From positions 1-35,945 of the forward strand of contig CAMBBT010000004.1 of assembly GCA_945864455.1 (NCBI GenBank): 35,945 nucleotides of DNA. Reading direction: 5' to 3'. This document shows, piece after piece, positions 8,483 to 17,460 of this stretch; position 1 is the first letter of the stretch, and each line of letters starts with the position of its first letter. Source of the DNA: Polynucleobacter meluiroseus (GTDB lineage Bacteria > Pseudomonadota > Gammaproteobacteria > Burkholderiales > Burkholderiaceae). The translations under genes were made by a program, and so were the position numbers. The notes under the pieces are model-generated. The model did not search any database, was not told where the DNA came from, and saw nothing but the letters and a program-made list of their open reading frames with translations.

Positions 8483-9418
8483 ATGTCTAAGGCTTCGGAA
8501 CTTACTTTTGCATCAGAATTGGATCAGCCCATCCGCTATATGGAGCGTACCCGAAGCTATTACCTGGGCTTGGGATATGACAACCCCTATATCTGGGCCC
8601 ATTACATTGATGTGCCATTTACACCACTTCAAAAACCACTCAATCAATCTGTATTGGGCTTAATTACCACTGCAGTTCCTTATGACCCCGATAAAGGCCT
8701 TCAAGGTCCAGGTGCTCCTTATAACGCTGCTGCTAAGTTTTACCGGCCCTATCAAAGCCCTGTGGCTGGTGATATCGATTTACGAATTGCTCACGTTGGC
8801 ATCGATCGTAAAAATGCCAATATGGAAGAGAGTGATTGTTGGTTTCCGTTAGCGACAGCTAAACAAGCAGTTCAGGCTGGGAAAGTGAGGGCGCTATCAC
8901 CCAATTTTTATGGACTACCAACCAATCGTAGTCAACGCCATACTCTAGAAATAGATGCGCCCCTCATTTTAGAAATGCTACGTACGGACAAAGTTGATGT
9001 TGCAGTTTTAATTCCGAATTGCCCAATATGCCATCAGAGTCAAAGTTTGTTAGCACGATATTTAGAGGCAAACGGCATTTCTACTGTTGTGATGGGCGCT
9101 GCAAAAGATATTGTGGAATATTGCGGTATACCGAGGTTTTTATTTAGCGACTTTCCTCTGGGTAATGCGGCAGCCAAGCCTCATGATTCCCCCTCTCGAA
9201 CACTAAATTTTGAATTAGCACTAAGCCTTTTAGAGAGTGCTCCTGCAGCGCGCACGACAGTGCAGTCACCGCTGAGCTGGTCTACTGATCCGAGATGGAA
9301 GTTAGATTATTCCAATCTAGAAAAATTATCCCCAGAAGAGGTTTCACGCTTAAGAGAAGAGGCAGAGCAGGTTCGTATTACTGCACGTGAGCTCAGAATG
9401 AAAAATGTAGGAAATTAA
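8483..9418 (+). CDS. PrdB/GrdB-like reductase family protein with Cys at the CPIC site
   Basis: Relative of the glycine/sarcosine/betaine and D-proline reductase selenoprotein B family. The core motif C180-PIC183-HQSQSLLARYLEANGIS and the later IPRFLFSDFPLGNAAAKP correspond to the conserved blocks of that family, as I recall it. Anaerobe members use selenocysteine at the first position of a UxxC motif. Here both positions are ordinary Cys, encoded without an in-frame TGA. At 311 residues it has a C-terminal helical tail rich in Glu/Arg (290-311). In aerobic proteobacteria this family is poorly characterised, and function cannot be assigned beyond a probable thiol-based activity. The gene ends 7 bases from the convergent ispB and is divergent from the FAH gene. 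Confidence 0.68.
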   Translation: MSKASELTFASELDQPIRYMERTRSYYLGLGYDNPYIWAHYIDVPFTPLQKPLNQSVLGLITTAVPYDPDKGLQGPGAPYNAAAKFYRPYQSPVAGDIDLRIAHVGIDRKNANMEESDCWFPLATAKQAVQAGKVRALSPNFYGLPTNRSQRHTLEIDAPLILEMLRTDKVDVAVLIPNCPICHQSQSLLARYLEANGISTVVMGAAKDIVEYCGIPRFLFSDFPLGNAAAKPHDSPSRTLNFELALSLLESAPAARTTVQSPLSWSTDPRWKLDYSNLEKLSPEEVSRLREEAEQVRITARELRMKNVGN

Positions 9419-9425
9419 TTTCTTT

Positions 9426-10430
9426 TTAAGTCTGACGTGCGAGCGAGTAGTCACACAAGGCGCGCAATGCTGATGTTGCCTCGTTCGCTGGGAAATCTTG
9501 AATGCATGCCATAGCCAATTCTGCTTCACGTTTGGCTGCGCTCTGGGTATAATCTAAAGCGCCAGAAGTTTGCACGGCATTCAGAATTTGGACAAATACA
9601 TCGTCTGGTAAATCTTGATTTTGTTGAATGGCCGCGCGTACTAAAAGACGTTCTTCACTGCTGCCATTTTCTAGTAAATAAATGAGAGGCAATGTTGGTT
9701 TGCCTTCACGTAAATCATCACCAGCATTCTTACCCATCTGTGCGGCGTTGGCCGTGTAATCTAATAGATCATCCATGAGCTGGAATGCGGTACCAATATG
9801 GCGACCAAATGCTGCAGCTTGTGCACACTGCACATCTGTTGCATTGGCTAACATTGCGCCCAGCTCGGTAGATGCTTCAAATAGTTTGGCAGTTTTATAG
9901 CGAATGACTTGTAAATAGCTCGCTTCGTCTACCTCTGGGTCATTCATATTGAGTAATTGCAATACTTCGCCTTCAGCAATCGTATTGGTGGCATCTGACA
10001 GAATCTGCATCACGCGCAAGTCATTTGGGCTAACCATCATCTGGAAAGCTCTGGAGTAAAGAAAATCACCCACTAGAACGCTGGCGGCGTTGCCAAAAGC
10101 AGCATTAGCTGTTTCCCGACCCCTTCGGAGGGTGGACTCATCGACAACATCATCATGCAGGAGGGTGGCAGTGTGGATAAATTCAACTACCGCCGCCATT
10201 TCTAAGGTGTGTGGGATTTCTTTGCCATTGCTAAGCGCTTTGGCTACCAGCATCAATAGGGCTGGCCGCACCCGCTTCCCGCCAGCCTGGATGATATAGG
10301 TGGAAATTTGGTCAATTAAGGCTACTTTTGAGGCTAATCGTTGGCGAATTACCCCATCTAAAGCCTTGAAATCTAAGGCAATAGGGGCCAAAATTTGGCT
10401 TAAGTCATTGATTTTGACAGTACTTGGCAT
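9426..10430 (-). CDS. ispB: Octaprenyl (polyprenyl) diphosphate synthase
   Basis: trans-Polyprenyl diphosphate synthase that builds the ubiquinone side chain from farnesyl diphosphate and isopentenyl diphosphate. The first Asp-rich motif LLHDDVVDE and its GR tail (RRGRETAN), QAGGKRVRP at the IPP site, and the second motif QLMDDLLDY are all present. I start it at ATG 10430 (MPSTVKIND, 334 residues). The frame is open to 10538, but that extension runs across the rplU promoter and start and does not resemble the family. Promoter elements of the divergent rplU lie inside the first codons of this gene. No clear Shine-Dalgarno precedes the ATG. Confidence 0.92.
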   Translation of the reverse strand: MPSTVKINDLSQILAPIALDFKALDGVIRQRLASKVALIDQISTYIIQAGGKRVRPALLMLVAKALSNGKEIPHTLEMAAVVEFIHTATLLHDDVVDESTLRRGRETANAAFGNAASVLVGDFLYSRAFQMMVSPNDLRVMQILSDATNTIAEGEVLQLLNMNDPEVDEASYLQVIRYKTAKLFEASTELGAMLANATDVQCAQAAAFGRHIGTAFQLMDDLLDYTANAAQMGKNAGDDLREGKPTLPLIYLLENGSSEERLLVRAAIQQNQDLPDDVFVQILNAVQTSGALDYTQSAAKREAELAMACIQDFPANEATSALRALCDYSLARQT

Positions 10431-10442
10431 GCAAGATATAAT
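10414..10442 (+). promoter_or_regulatory. Consensus sigma-70 promoter of rplU-rpmA
   Basis: TTGACA (10414-10419) and TATAAT (10437-10442) are both perfect and are separated by exactly 17 bases, the optimal layout. Transcription should start near 10449, giving a leader of about 57 bases before rplU. The -35 box lies within the ispB coding start and the -10 just upstream of its ATG, so the two divergent units overlap physically. Confidence 0.9.
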
Positions 10443-10451
10443 AGTCGGCTT

Positions 10452-10474
10452 AGCTGATCCAGGGTGGATTAGCT
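10452..10474 (+). promoter_or_regulatory. Hairpin in the rplU 5' leader
   Basis: AGCTGATCC (10452-10460) pairs with GGATTAGCT (10466-10474) through 9 bp including one G-U, with loop AGGGT. It lies within a few bases of the predicted transcript start and upstream of the rplU ribosome binding site. It could be a 5'-stabilising hairpin or a ribosomal-protein leader; function is inferred only. Confidence 0.5.
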
Positions 10475-10505
10475 TAAATGTAGATATTAATTGAGGTTTC
10501 AAACC

Positions 10506-10817
10506 ATGTACGCGGTCATAAAAACCGGTGGCAAACAATATAAAGTTGCCGCAGGCGAAAAATTGAAAATAGAACAGATACCAGCGGAAATCGGCAGTGA
10601 AATCACTCTTGACCAGGTCCTCGCCGTTGGCGAAGGCGCTTCACTGAAATTAGGTGATCCATTGGTTAATGGTGCAGCTGTGATGGCCACTGTCGTCTCC
10701 CAAGGACGTCACGATAAAGTGACAATCTTTAAGATGCGCCGTCGCAAGCATTATCAAAAGCACCAAGGCCATCGTCAGAATTTCACTGAAATTTTGATCA
10801 ACACGATTAAAGCCTAA
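10506..10817 (+). CDS. rplU: 50S ribosomal protein L21
   Basis: Large-subunit protein L21, which binds 23S r[23 protein letters not shown] is the canonical N-terminus, so ATG 10506 is chosen over the in-frame TTG at 10491. The resulting 103 residues equal the usual length. The C-terminal [16 protein letters not shown] segment is the RNA-binding signature of the family. TTGAGG about 10 bases upstream can act as Shine-Dalgarno. It forms a two-gene unit with rpmA behind a consensus promoter. Confidence 0.97.
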   Translation: MYAVIKTGGKQYKVAAGEKLKIEQIPAEIGSEITLDQVLAVGEGASLKLGDPLVNGAAVMATVVSQGRHDKVTIFKMRRRKHYQKHQGHRQNFTEILINTIKA

Positions 10818-10836
10818 TTCAGGGTAGGAGAAAGAT

Positions 10837-11097
10837 ATGGCACAGAAAAAAGGCGGCGGCTCAACACGAAATGGTCGCGACTCAGAATCGAAACGCTTAG
10901 GCGTTAAGGTATTCGGCGGCGAGCAAATTAATGCTGGCAGCATCATTATTCGTCAACGCGGCACCAAGGTTCATCCAGGTGTAAACGTTGGCATTGGTAA
11001 GGATCACACTTTGTTCGCCTTAATTGACGGTCAAGTGCAATTCGGAGTTAAGGGTGCTTTGAAGAAGGCCCAAGTTTCAGTCTTGCCTCGTTCATAA
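10837..11097 (+). CDS. rpmA: 50S ribosomal protein L27
   Basis: Large-subunit protein L27, whose N-terminus reaches the peptidyl transferase centre. [20 protein letters not shown] followed by LGVKVFGGE is the unmistakable family start, and 86 residues is normal. TAGGAG lies shortly before the ATG. It follows rplU after 19 bases and is followed by a strong terminator before obgE. Confidence 0.97.
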   Translation: MAQKKGGGSTRNGRDSESKRLGVKVFGGEQINAGSIIIRQRGTKVHPGVNVGIGKDHTLFALIDGQVQFGVKGALKKAQVSVLPRS

Positions 11098-11154
11098 GGT
11101 GCCTGACTGAGATCCGTTTGATTCAGATTTATTCCGAATTTAACCCTTAGGAAC

Positions 11155-11180
11155 AGGCCTCGCTAAGCGAGGCCTTTTTT
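11155..11180 (+). terminator. Rho-independent terminator between rpmA and obgE, carrying the obgE SD-like GAGG
   Basis: AGGCCTCGC (11155-11163) pairs perfectly with GCGAGGCCT (11167-11175) over a TAA loop, followed by T6 (11175-11180). The obgE ATG starts only 5 bases after the T run. GAGG at 11169-11172, in the 3' arm of the stem, is the only Shine-Dalgarno-like sequence at a workable distance (12 bases) from that ATG. Confidence 0.88.
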
Positions 11181-11184
11181 ATTC

Positions 11185-12273
11185 ATGAAATTTATAGACG
11201 AAGCGCGTATTGAAGTCATAGCCGGCCAGGGTGGCGCCGGAAGTGCTTCTATGCGCCGTGAAAAGTTCATTGAATTTGGTGGGCCTGACGGCGGTGATGG
11301 CGGCAAGGGTGGAAGCGTATGGGCTATAGCCGATCGTAATATTAATACCTTGATTGATTACCGCTACGCCAAAACACATACTGCAAAAAATGGTGAACCT
11401 GGTCGTGGTGCAGATTGCTATGGTCGTGCAGGTGATGATATTGAATTACGTATGCCAGTGGGCACCAGCATTGCTGACTACGAAACTGGCGAACCCATTG
11501 CCGACTTAACAACCCATGGCGAACGACTCTGTCTTGCACAAGGTGGCGTAGGTGGATGGGGCAATATTCATTTTAAGAGCAGTACCAACAGAGCACCACG
11601 TCAAAAGACCAATGGCAAGCCAGGCGAGCGCCGTAAGTTGAAATTGGAGTTAAAGGTATTAGCTGACGTCGGTTTACTGGGCATGCCTAATGCTGGTAAG
11701 TCAACTTTGATTACTGCGGTTTCTAACGCGCGTCCAAAGATTGCTGACTATCCATTTACGACCTTACATCCTAATTTGGGTGTAGTTCGTGTTGGTAGTG
11801 AGCGGAGTTTTGTAATTGCCGATATTCCAGGTTTGATTGAGGGCGCTGCTGAAGGGGCTGGCTTGGGGCATCGCTTCTTGCGCCATCTTCAGCGTACCGG
11901 TGTGCTATTGCACTTGGTAGATATTGCCCCTTTTGATGAGAATGTTGATCCTGTGGCTGATGCCAAGGCAATTGTGAATGAGTTGCGTAAGTACGATGAA
12001 GCGTTAGTTGAGAAGCCACGCTGGTTGGTATTGAACAAAGTGGATATGATTCCCGAAGAGGATCGTCAAAAGGTGGTTACAGACTTTGTGAAAAAGTTCA
12101 AGTGGAAAGGTCCTATGTTTGAGATCTCTGCTTTGACTGGCCTTGGTTGCGATAAGCTTTGCTACGCACTGCAGGATTACTTAGATTCTGTGCGTCGTGA
12201 TCGCGATGAGCAAGATGAGCGCGCACAAGATCCTCGTTACAAAGATCAGTTAGAAGTTAAAAAAACCGATTAA
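11185..12273 (+). CDS. obgE: GTPase ObgE/CgtA
   Basis: Essential GTPase that associates with the 50S subunit and links ribosome assembly to stress control. The Obg fold has the glycine-rich start [20 protein letters not shown] and [12 protein letters not shown] (32-43). The G domain has G1 GMPNAGKST (166-174), G3 [16 protein letters not shown] and G4 NKVDM. The C-terminus is short and charged and lacks the OCT domain of Gram-positive Obg. At 362 residues the length is normal. The start is certain from the Obg fold, yet it sits directly behind a terminator hairpin. Transcription must therefore come from read-through of the rplU-rpmA unit or from an unseen promoter. Confidence 0.96.
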   Translation: MKFIDEARIEVIAGQGGAGSASMRREKFIEFGGPDGGDGGKGGSVWAIADRNINTLIDYRYAKTHTAKNGEPGRGADCYGRAGDDIELRMPVGTSIADYETGEPIADLTTHGERLCLAQGGVGGWGNIHFKSSTNRAPRQKTNGKPGERRKLKLELKVLADVGLLGMPNAGKSTLITAVSNARPKIADYPFTTLHPNLGVVRVGSERSFVIADIPGLIEGAAEGAGLGHRFLRHLQRTGVLLHLVDIAPFDENVDPVADAKAIVNELRKYDEALVEKPRWLVLNKVDMIPEEDRQKVVTDFVKKFKWKGPMFEISALTGLGCDKLCYALQDYLDSVRRDRDEQDERAQDPRYKDQLEVKKTD

Positions 12274-12300
12274 AGTATTTATTTAAATTGATCAGTTGTT

Positions 12301-13089
12301 ATGAACACTAAACACCCTAAACGTATCGTTGTCAAAGTAGGCTCCAGTCTTGTCACTAATAATGGTGAGGGCTTAGATCATGCTGCAATTGGGATGTGGG
12401 CCGAGCAAATGGCAACTCTTTTGAAGTCTGGTCATGAAGTCTTAATGGTGAGTTCTGGAGCAATTGCTGAAGGCATGCAGCGCTTGGGTTGGACTAAGCG
12501 TCCACAAGAGATTCATCAACTTCAGGCGGCAGCTGCAGTTGGGCAAATGGGTTTAGTGCAGGTTTACGAGAGTTGTTTTGCACGCTTTGATTTACGTAGT
12601 GCACAGGTTTTGTTAACGAATGCTGACTTGGCAGACCCAGAGCGCAATGCGAATGCGAAGGCAACCTTAGAAACTTTGTTAAAGCTGGGCGTCGTTCCAA
12701 TCATTAATGAGAATGACACAGTAGTGACTGACGAAATTAAGTTTGGTGATAACGACAGTCTTGCGGCTTTGGTAAGTAATTTAATTCATGCCGATTTATT
12801 AATTATTTTGACTGATCAAGGTGGTTTATTTACTGCCGATCCACGTCTAAATCGAGATGCAACCCTACTAAGTGATGCGATTGCGGGTGATCCTGCTTTA
12901 GAGATGATGGCTGGTGGCGCAGCAAGCGAATTGAGCAAGGGCGGCATGTTGACCAAGGTATTGGCTGCGAAAGTTGCCGTCCAAACTGGAGCATCTACTG
13001 TGATCGCCTCTGGTCATGAGCCTAATGTACTGACTCGTCTCTTGGCGGGCGAGAAAATTGGCACTTCTTTGAAGGCTAAGCTAAGTTAA
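12301..13089 (+). CDS. proB: Glutamate 5-kinase lacking the PUA domain
   Basis: First enzyme of proline synthesis: ATP-dependent phosphorylation of L-glutamate. The amino-acid-kinase domain is complete: [12 protein letters not shown] (10-21), [10 protein letters not shown], the proB signature [30 protein letters not shown] and [13 protein letters not shown]. The protein stops at 262 residues, right after [13 protein letters not shown], where typical proteobacterial ProB (about 367-372) enters its C-terminal PUA domain. No PUA remnant follows; a convergent lipoprotein gene ends 6 bases beyond. PUA-less ProB enzymes exist in other bacteria, so activity is likely retained, possibly with altered proline feedback. 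It sits 27 bases after obgE, a common betaproteobacterial pairing. Confidence 0.92.
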   Translation: MNTKHPKRIVVKVGSSLVTNNGEGLDHAAIGMWAEQMATLLKSGHEVLMVSSGAIAEGMQRLGWTKRPQEIHQLQAAAAVGQMGLVQVYESCFARFDLRSAQVLLTNADLADPERNANAKATLETLLKLGVVPIINENDTVVTDEIKFGDNDSLAALVSNLIHADLLIILTDQGGLFTADPRLNRDATLLSDAIAGDPALEMMAGGAASELSKGGMLTKVLAAKVAVQTGASTVIASGHEPNVLTRLLAGEKIGTSLKAKLS

Positions 13090-13095
13090 GTATCC

Positions 13096-13647
13096 CTAGA
13101 ATGTGGGAGCTGGTGGGCTCCCAGTAAAAGAATTGGGATTTAGGCTTTGCAGTATCGTCTTAAGACTCTTTTCTTGCGAATTGAGATTGCAGAATGCGCC
13201 TTGCGCCAATGCGGCTTGATAGCGATTTGGGATATTAGATCTGATGGCAGCCCATGAACTAAGGGGATTTTCATTCCACTTGTTATTATCGAATGTCCCA
13301 TATAAGCGTGACTGATAAGAGTCGCAACGGATCCCTTCATATTGACTTTGCTGACCGCCACTTGGATTAGTGATTACTACGATGTAGCGCGTGATTCCAT
13401 CTGAACCAATTCCAATAGAGTTTGTATCTACTGCAAACTTGAAAATTGTGGTGTTGGTAACATAAAAGGGCTGTAGGGTAGATTTACTGGGTGGATTTAA
13501 AGGCATGGTAGTTGTACCCTCTTTAAATACCATCGGAGCAAATGGATCTAAACCACTTTGTAGAGGGTCGCCTGCGCAAGCTATTAAGCTAGCTCCGATT
13601 GCAATGCTAATCGCATAGGCATTCATTTTGCGTAAGGCAGCATTCAT
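13096..13647 (-). CDS. CNP1-like family lipoprotein
   Basis: Predicted exported lipoprotein of 183 residues. A short basic start (RK), a hydrophobic stretch ([11 protein letters not shown]) and a lipobox LIAC with Cys24 suggest signal peptidase II processing and membrane anchoring. The mature part resembles the CNP1-like family of Burkholderiales ([30 protein letters not shown], then YEGIRC). Two cysteines in the mature domain (EGIRC and GAFCN) could form a disulfide. The start ATG overlaps the stop of rppH (ATGA), so the pair is co-transcribed. Molecular function is unknown. Confidence 0.75.
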   Translation of the reverse strand: MNAALRKMNAYAISIAIGASLIACAGDPLQSGLDPFAPMVFKEGTTTMPLNPPSKSTLQPFYVTNTTIFKFAVDTNSIGIGSDGITRYIVVITNPSGGQQSQYEGIRCDSYQSRLYGTFDNNKWNENPLSSWAAIRSNIPNRYQAALAQGAFCNLNSQEKSLKTILQSLNPNSFTGSPPAPTF

Positions 13648-14243
13648 TTTTCTTTATCCGATTTGGTGGGTGTTTTGGGTTGATCCTCATGACCAGTGTA
13701 AAAAGACTGAATGAGATCGAGGGGCGTGCCCCAGGCAAGCTGCTGCATTCTCAACCCTCTAGAAAGATAGCGAGCCAGCTCCGAAAGGGCCAGTTCATAA
13801 ACTTCGCGCTTGAAATCAATCACTCCATCTAATTGAATCCAGAAGGGGACCCAGCGCCAGGCATCAAATTCTGGGTGATCTGAGGCGCGTAATTGAATAT
13901 CACTGTCTAGGCCTTCTAGGCGCAGAAGAAACCAAATCTGTTTTTGGCCTCGATAGGTGGTACGGTGGGCACGGGTGGCGTGTTGCCGGCGCAAATATTC
14001 CTCAGGGACGTCATAACGAAGCCAATCCCTAGTTCGCCCAATAATTTGGACGTGCTCCGGCAGCAAGCCAACTTCCTCATGCAATTCGCGGTACATGGCC
14101 TGCTCAGGGCTTTCACCATGTTGAATCCCACCCTGTGGGAACTGCCACGAATGCTGCCCAACGCGTTTTCCCCAGAAAACCTCATTACGGCCATTCAGGA
14201 GGACAATGCCGACATTGGGGCGATACCCTTCACGGTCAAGCAT
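13644..14243 (-). CDS. rppH: RNA pyrophosphohydrolase
   Basis: Nudix hydrolase that converts 5'-triphosphate (or diphosphate) mRNA ends to monophosphate and triggers RNase E-dependent decay. The Nudix box runs from G38 to L60 ([23 protein letters not shown] in shape, with the E53, E56 and E57 metal ligands). [17 protein letters not shown] is the typical RppH start, and WRWVPFW further on fits the family. At 199 residues the C-terminal tail is slightly extended and charged. GAGG stands 10 bases before the ATG. It is divergent from proS with 48 bases between starts. Confidence 0.93.
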   Translation of the reverse strand: MLDREGYRPNVGIVLLNGRNEVFWGKRVGQHSWQFPQGGIQHGESPEQAMYRELHEEVGLLPEHVQIIGRTRDWLRYDVPEEYLRRQHATRAHRTTYRGQKQIWFLLRLEGLDSDIQLRASDHPEFDAWRWVPFWIQLDGVIDFKREVYELALSELARYLSRGLRMQQLAWGTPLDLIQSFYTGHEDQPKTPTKSDKEK

Positions 14244-14291
14244 GATCGTGCCTCAAATCCTTTAAAATCAACGATTTGATTATATCCATAC

Positions 14292-16034
14292 ATGAAAGCA
14301 TCACAATCATTTCTCGCCACGCTAAAAGAAGCCCCCTCTGACGCAGAGGTGGTTTCGCACAAACTGATGGTGCGGGCAGGTTTAATTCGCAAGCTGAGTG
14401 CCGGCATTTATAACTATTTGCCACTGGGCTTGAGGGTGATTCGCAAGGTCGAAAATATGATTCGTGAAGAAATGAATCGCGCTGGAGCAATTGAATTGCT
14501 GATGCCGATGATTCAGCCTGCCGAGTTATGGCAAGAGACTGGTCGTTGGGAAAAGATGGGCCCTGAATTACTGCGTATTAAAGATCGTCACGATAGAGAT
14601 TTTTTAATTCAGCCGACTTCTGAAGAAGTGATTACTGATTTGGCTCGCAACGAGATTAAGAGTTACAAACAGTTGCCAGTCAATTTCTATCAGATCCAAA
14701 CAAAATTCCGTGATGAGCGTCGCCCCCGTTTTGGCATCATGCGTGGTCGTGAGTTCAGCATGAAAGATGCTTACTCATTCGATCGTGATGCTGAAGGCTT
14801 AAAGAAGTCCTATCAAATCATGTTTGATGCCTACACCCGTATCTTTCAGCGGATGGGTTTGAATTTCCGTGCCGTTACAGCTGATAACGGTGCGATTGGT
14901 GGATCCGGTAGTCAAGAGTTTCATGTGATTGCGGATACCGGTGAAGATGCGATTGTTTATTGCCCAAATTCGGATTACGCAGCCAATTTAGAGGCAGCTG
15001 AATCACTTGCATTGTTAGCAGCAAGAGCTGCTGCAAGCACTGCGATGGCTAAGCTGCCAACACCTGACAAGACTAATTGTGCTGATGTTGCGAAGTTTCT
15101 GAATCTTCCTCTTGAGAAGACGGTGAAGTCTTTGCTATTTGCGGTTGATCAAGAAAAAGGCCCTGCCAAACTCTTTATGTTGTTGGTGCGTGGTGATCAT
15201 GATCTCAATGAAGTCAAAGCAAGCAAAGTGCCTGGTATGACCCAATCCCGTTTTGCAACTGAAGCAGAAATCAAGCAAGCCTGTAATGCGCCAGCAGGAT
15301 ATTTGGGTCCTGTTGGGGTGAGCGCTGACGTTACCGTGGTAGCAGATCGTACGGTGGCCAATATGTCTGATTTTGTTTGTGGTGCCAATGATGCAGGCCA
15401 TCATTTAACGGGGGTGAACTGGGCGCGCGACTTACCGGAGCCTTTAGTACTCGATATCCGAAATGCAGTGATTGGGGACCCGTCTCCAGACGGTAAAGGC
15501 GTCGTAGATATTTGTCGTGGTATTGAAGTGGGGCATGTATTCCAATTAGGCACGCGGTATTCCGAAGCAATGGGTTGTACTTATCTTGACCAACAAGGTA
15601 AAGCGCAGCCAATGGTGATGGGTTGCTACGGCATTGGAGTGACGCGTTTATTGGGTGCAGCAATTGAACAGGGGCATGACGAGCGCGGTATTATTTGGCC
15701 AATCTCCATGGCGCCATTTGAAGTAGTGATTTGCCCAATGGCTTACGACAAGTCAGAGGCTGTTAAGGTAGCTTGCGATCAATTGCATGATGAATTACTT
15801 GCTGTTGGTATTGATGTGATTTTGGACGATCGCAATGAGCGCCCGGGTGCGATGTTTGCTGACTGGGAGCTGATTGGCGCACCATTTCGCGTGGTCATTG
15901 GTGATCGTGGCTTAGCAAATGCTGAAGTAGAATTCAAAGGCCGCACAGATGCTGAGTCACAAAATATCCCACTGTCAGATATCAAAGCAAAAGTGATTGC
16001 CGCTGTCCAGGCAGCGAAGAACGCAATTCATTAA
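14292..16034 (+). CDS. proS: Prolyl-tRNA synthetase (bacterial type, with editing domain)
   Basis: Class II aminoacyl-tRNA synthetase charging tRNA-Pro. Motif 1 lies in the N-terminal third, motif 2 is seen at [26 protein letters not shown], and motif 3 at [17 protein letters not shown]. Between motifs 2 and 3 is the YbaK-like insertion (roughly 225-385, with KSLLFAVDQ and [14 protein letters not shown]) that removes mischarged alanine. The C-terminal anticodon domain ([10 protein letters not shown] onward) completes a normal length of 580. No Shine-Dalgarno is visible before ATG 14292, which lies 5 bases after a TATATC that resembles a -10 box. A leaderless or very short leader is therefore possible, but this is weakly supported. 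Confidence 0.97.
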   Translation: MKASQSFLATLKEAPSDAEVVSHKLMVRAGLIRKLSAGIYNYLPLGLRVIRKVENMIREEMNRAGAIELLMPMIQPAELWQETGRWEKMGPELLRIKDRHDRDFLIQPTSEEVITDLARNEIKSYKQLPVNFYQIQTKFRDERRPRFGIMRGREFSMKDAYSFDRDAEGLKKSYQIMFDAYTRIFQRMGLNFRAVTADNGAIGGSGSQEFHVIADTGEDAIVYCPNSDYAANLEAAESLALLAARAAASTAMAKLPTPDKTNCADVAKFLNLPLEKTVKSLLFAVDQEKGPAKLFMLLVRGDHDLNEVKASKVPGMTQSRFATEAEIKQACNAPAGYLGPVGVSADVTVVADRTVANMSDFVCGANDAGHHLTGVNWARDLPEPLVLDIRNAVIGDPSPDGKGVVDICRGIEVGHVFQLGTRYSEAMGCTYLDQQGKAQPMVMGCYGIGVTRLLGAAIEQGHDERGIIWPISMAPFEVVICPMAYDKSEAVKVACDQLHDELLAVGIDVILDDRNERPGAMFADWELIGAPFRVVIGDRGLANAEVEFKGRTDAESQNIPLSDIKAKVIAAVQAAKNAIH

Positions 16035-16057
16035 GCTCTTTGTACTACTTATTGAGT

Positions 16058-17440
16058 TTATTTTTTAAAGAGTCCGCCAATCCCTTTGGCGGCTCCTTTT
16101 GCAGCCATGGTTGCCATGGTGCGTGCCATCTTTCCACCCTTAAATTGCTTCATCATGGTTTGCATTTGTTCAAACTGAGCAAGTAGGCGATTGACTTCTT
16201 GTACCTCTACGCCCGCACCTGCGGCAATGCGTCGTTTACGACTGGCCTTAAGAAGTTCAGGCTTGCTACGTTCACGCGGGGTCATGCTGTCAATAATGCC
16301 GCGCATCCGCGTAGTTTGTTTGTCTGCATTGCTGAGATTTGATTTAGAGGCTGCTTGAGCAACCTGGCTCGGTAACTTATCCATCAGGCTGGCCATGCCA
16401 CCCATCTTTTGCATTTGCATCAGTTGATCACGAAAATCTCCTAGATCAAATCCGCCCTTAGAAATCTTTGTAGCTAATTTCTCGGCCTTGGCAACATCCA
16501 CATGTTGTTGGGCTTGCTCAACTAAAGCCAGGATATCGCCCATACCCAAAATACGATTGGCCATGCGCTGTGCATCAAAAGCTTCAAGCCCATCCATTTT
16601 TTCAGCCACACCAATAAATTTGAGTGGTACACCAGTCACTTGGCGGACAGAAAGAGCGGCACCACCGCGGGAGTCGCCATCAAGCTTAGTGAGAATGACG
16701 CCCGTTAACGGAAGTGCTTCATGGAAGAACTTGGCAGTATTGACGGCATCTTGACCCAGCATGGCATCAACTACAAATAGTGTTTCGATTGGATTTAGGC
16801 TCGCATGCAAAGTTTTGATTTCTTGCATGAGTGCTTCGTCAATACCCAAGCGACCAGCGGTATCAACCAACACCACATCAAAGTAATGACGGCGCGCCCA
16901 ATCTAGGGCAGCAAGTGCAATGTCATTTGGTTTTTGATTAATGTTACTTGGGAAAAATTCTGCGCCAACCTGTTTGGTGACAGTTTCAAGCTGTTCGATA
17001 GCAGCAGGGCGGTAGACGTCACAAGAAACCGTCAACACTTTTTTCTTTTTCTTTTCCTGGAGCCACTTGGCTAGTTTGCCAACAGAAGTAGTTTTACCGG
17101 CACCCTGTAAACCTGCCATCAAAATTACTGCTGGGGGTTGAGTTGCTAGGTTGAGTTCACCACTTTGATTGGTATCGCCCATCATCACTTGGGTCAGTTC
17201 GCGCTGGACTACCCCAACCAAAGCTTGGCCTGGACTCAGGCTACCAACCACTTCTTCACCAAGGGCTTTAAACTTAATCTGCTCCAGTAAAGACTTCACT
17301 ACTGGTAGCGCTACGTCAGCCTCCAATAAGGCTAGGCGGATCTCCCGCAGCATTTCAGCGGTGTTGGCTTCAGTCAGGCGGGCTTGGCCCCGCATTGTTT
17401 TAACAACGCGTGATAGGCGGTCGGTGAGATTCTCTAGCAT
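16058..17440 (-). CDS. ffh: Signal recognition particle protein Ffh
   Basis: SRP54 GTPase that binds 4.5S RNA and signal sequences and docks with FtsY for membrane protein targeting. The N domain (MLENLTDRLSRVVKTM start) is followed by the G domain with GLQGAGKTTSVGKLA, DTAGRLG and TKLDGDSRGGAA. The Met-rich M domain includes the RNA-binding segment RSKPELLKASRKRRIAAGAG. At 460 residues the length is normal, ending in a Gly/Lys tail (GIGGLFKK). Its ATG is only 20 bases from the ATG of the divergent ccsA-like gene, so its promoter must extend into that gene. Confidence 0.97.
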   Translation of the reverse strand: MLENLTDRLSRVVKTMRGQARLTEANTAEMLREIRLALLEADVALPVVKSLLEQIKFKALGEEVVGSLSPGQALVGVVQRELTQVMMGDTNQSGELNLATQPPAVILMAGLQGAGKTTSVGKLAKWLQEKKKKKVLTVSCDVYRPAAIEQLETVTKQVGAEFFPSNINQKPNDIALAALDWARRHYFDVVLVDTAGRLGIDEALMQEIKTLHASLNPIETLFVVDAMLGQDAVNTAKFFHEALPLTGVILTKLDGDSRGGAALSVRQVTGVPLKFIGVAEKMDGLEAFDAQRMANRILGMGDILALVEQAQQHVDVAKAEKLATKISKGGFDLGDFRDQLMQMQKMGGMASLMDKLPSQVAQAASKSNLSNADKQTTRMRGIIDSMTPRERSKPELLKASRKRRIAAGAGVEVQEVNRLLAQFEQMQTMMKQFKGGKMARTMATMAAKGAAKGIGGLFKK

Positions 17441-17460
17441 TTATCGATTAGACTTTCCAT

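Noticed and set aside
13101-13125. GGGAGC..GCTCCC hairpin after proB as a terminator
   Set aside because: No T run follows on either strand, and it lies in the coding end of the convergent lipoprotein gene.
14281-14292. TATATC as -10 of a leaderless proS transcript
   Set aside because: No acceptable -35 box was found at 16-18 bases, so I mention it only in the proS entry.
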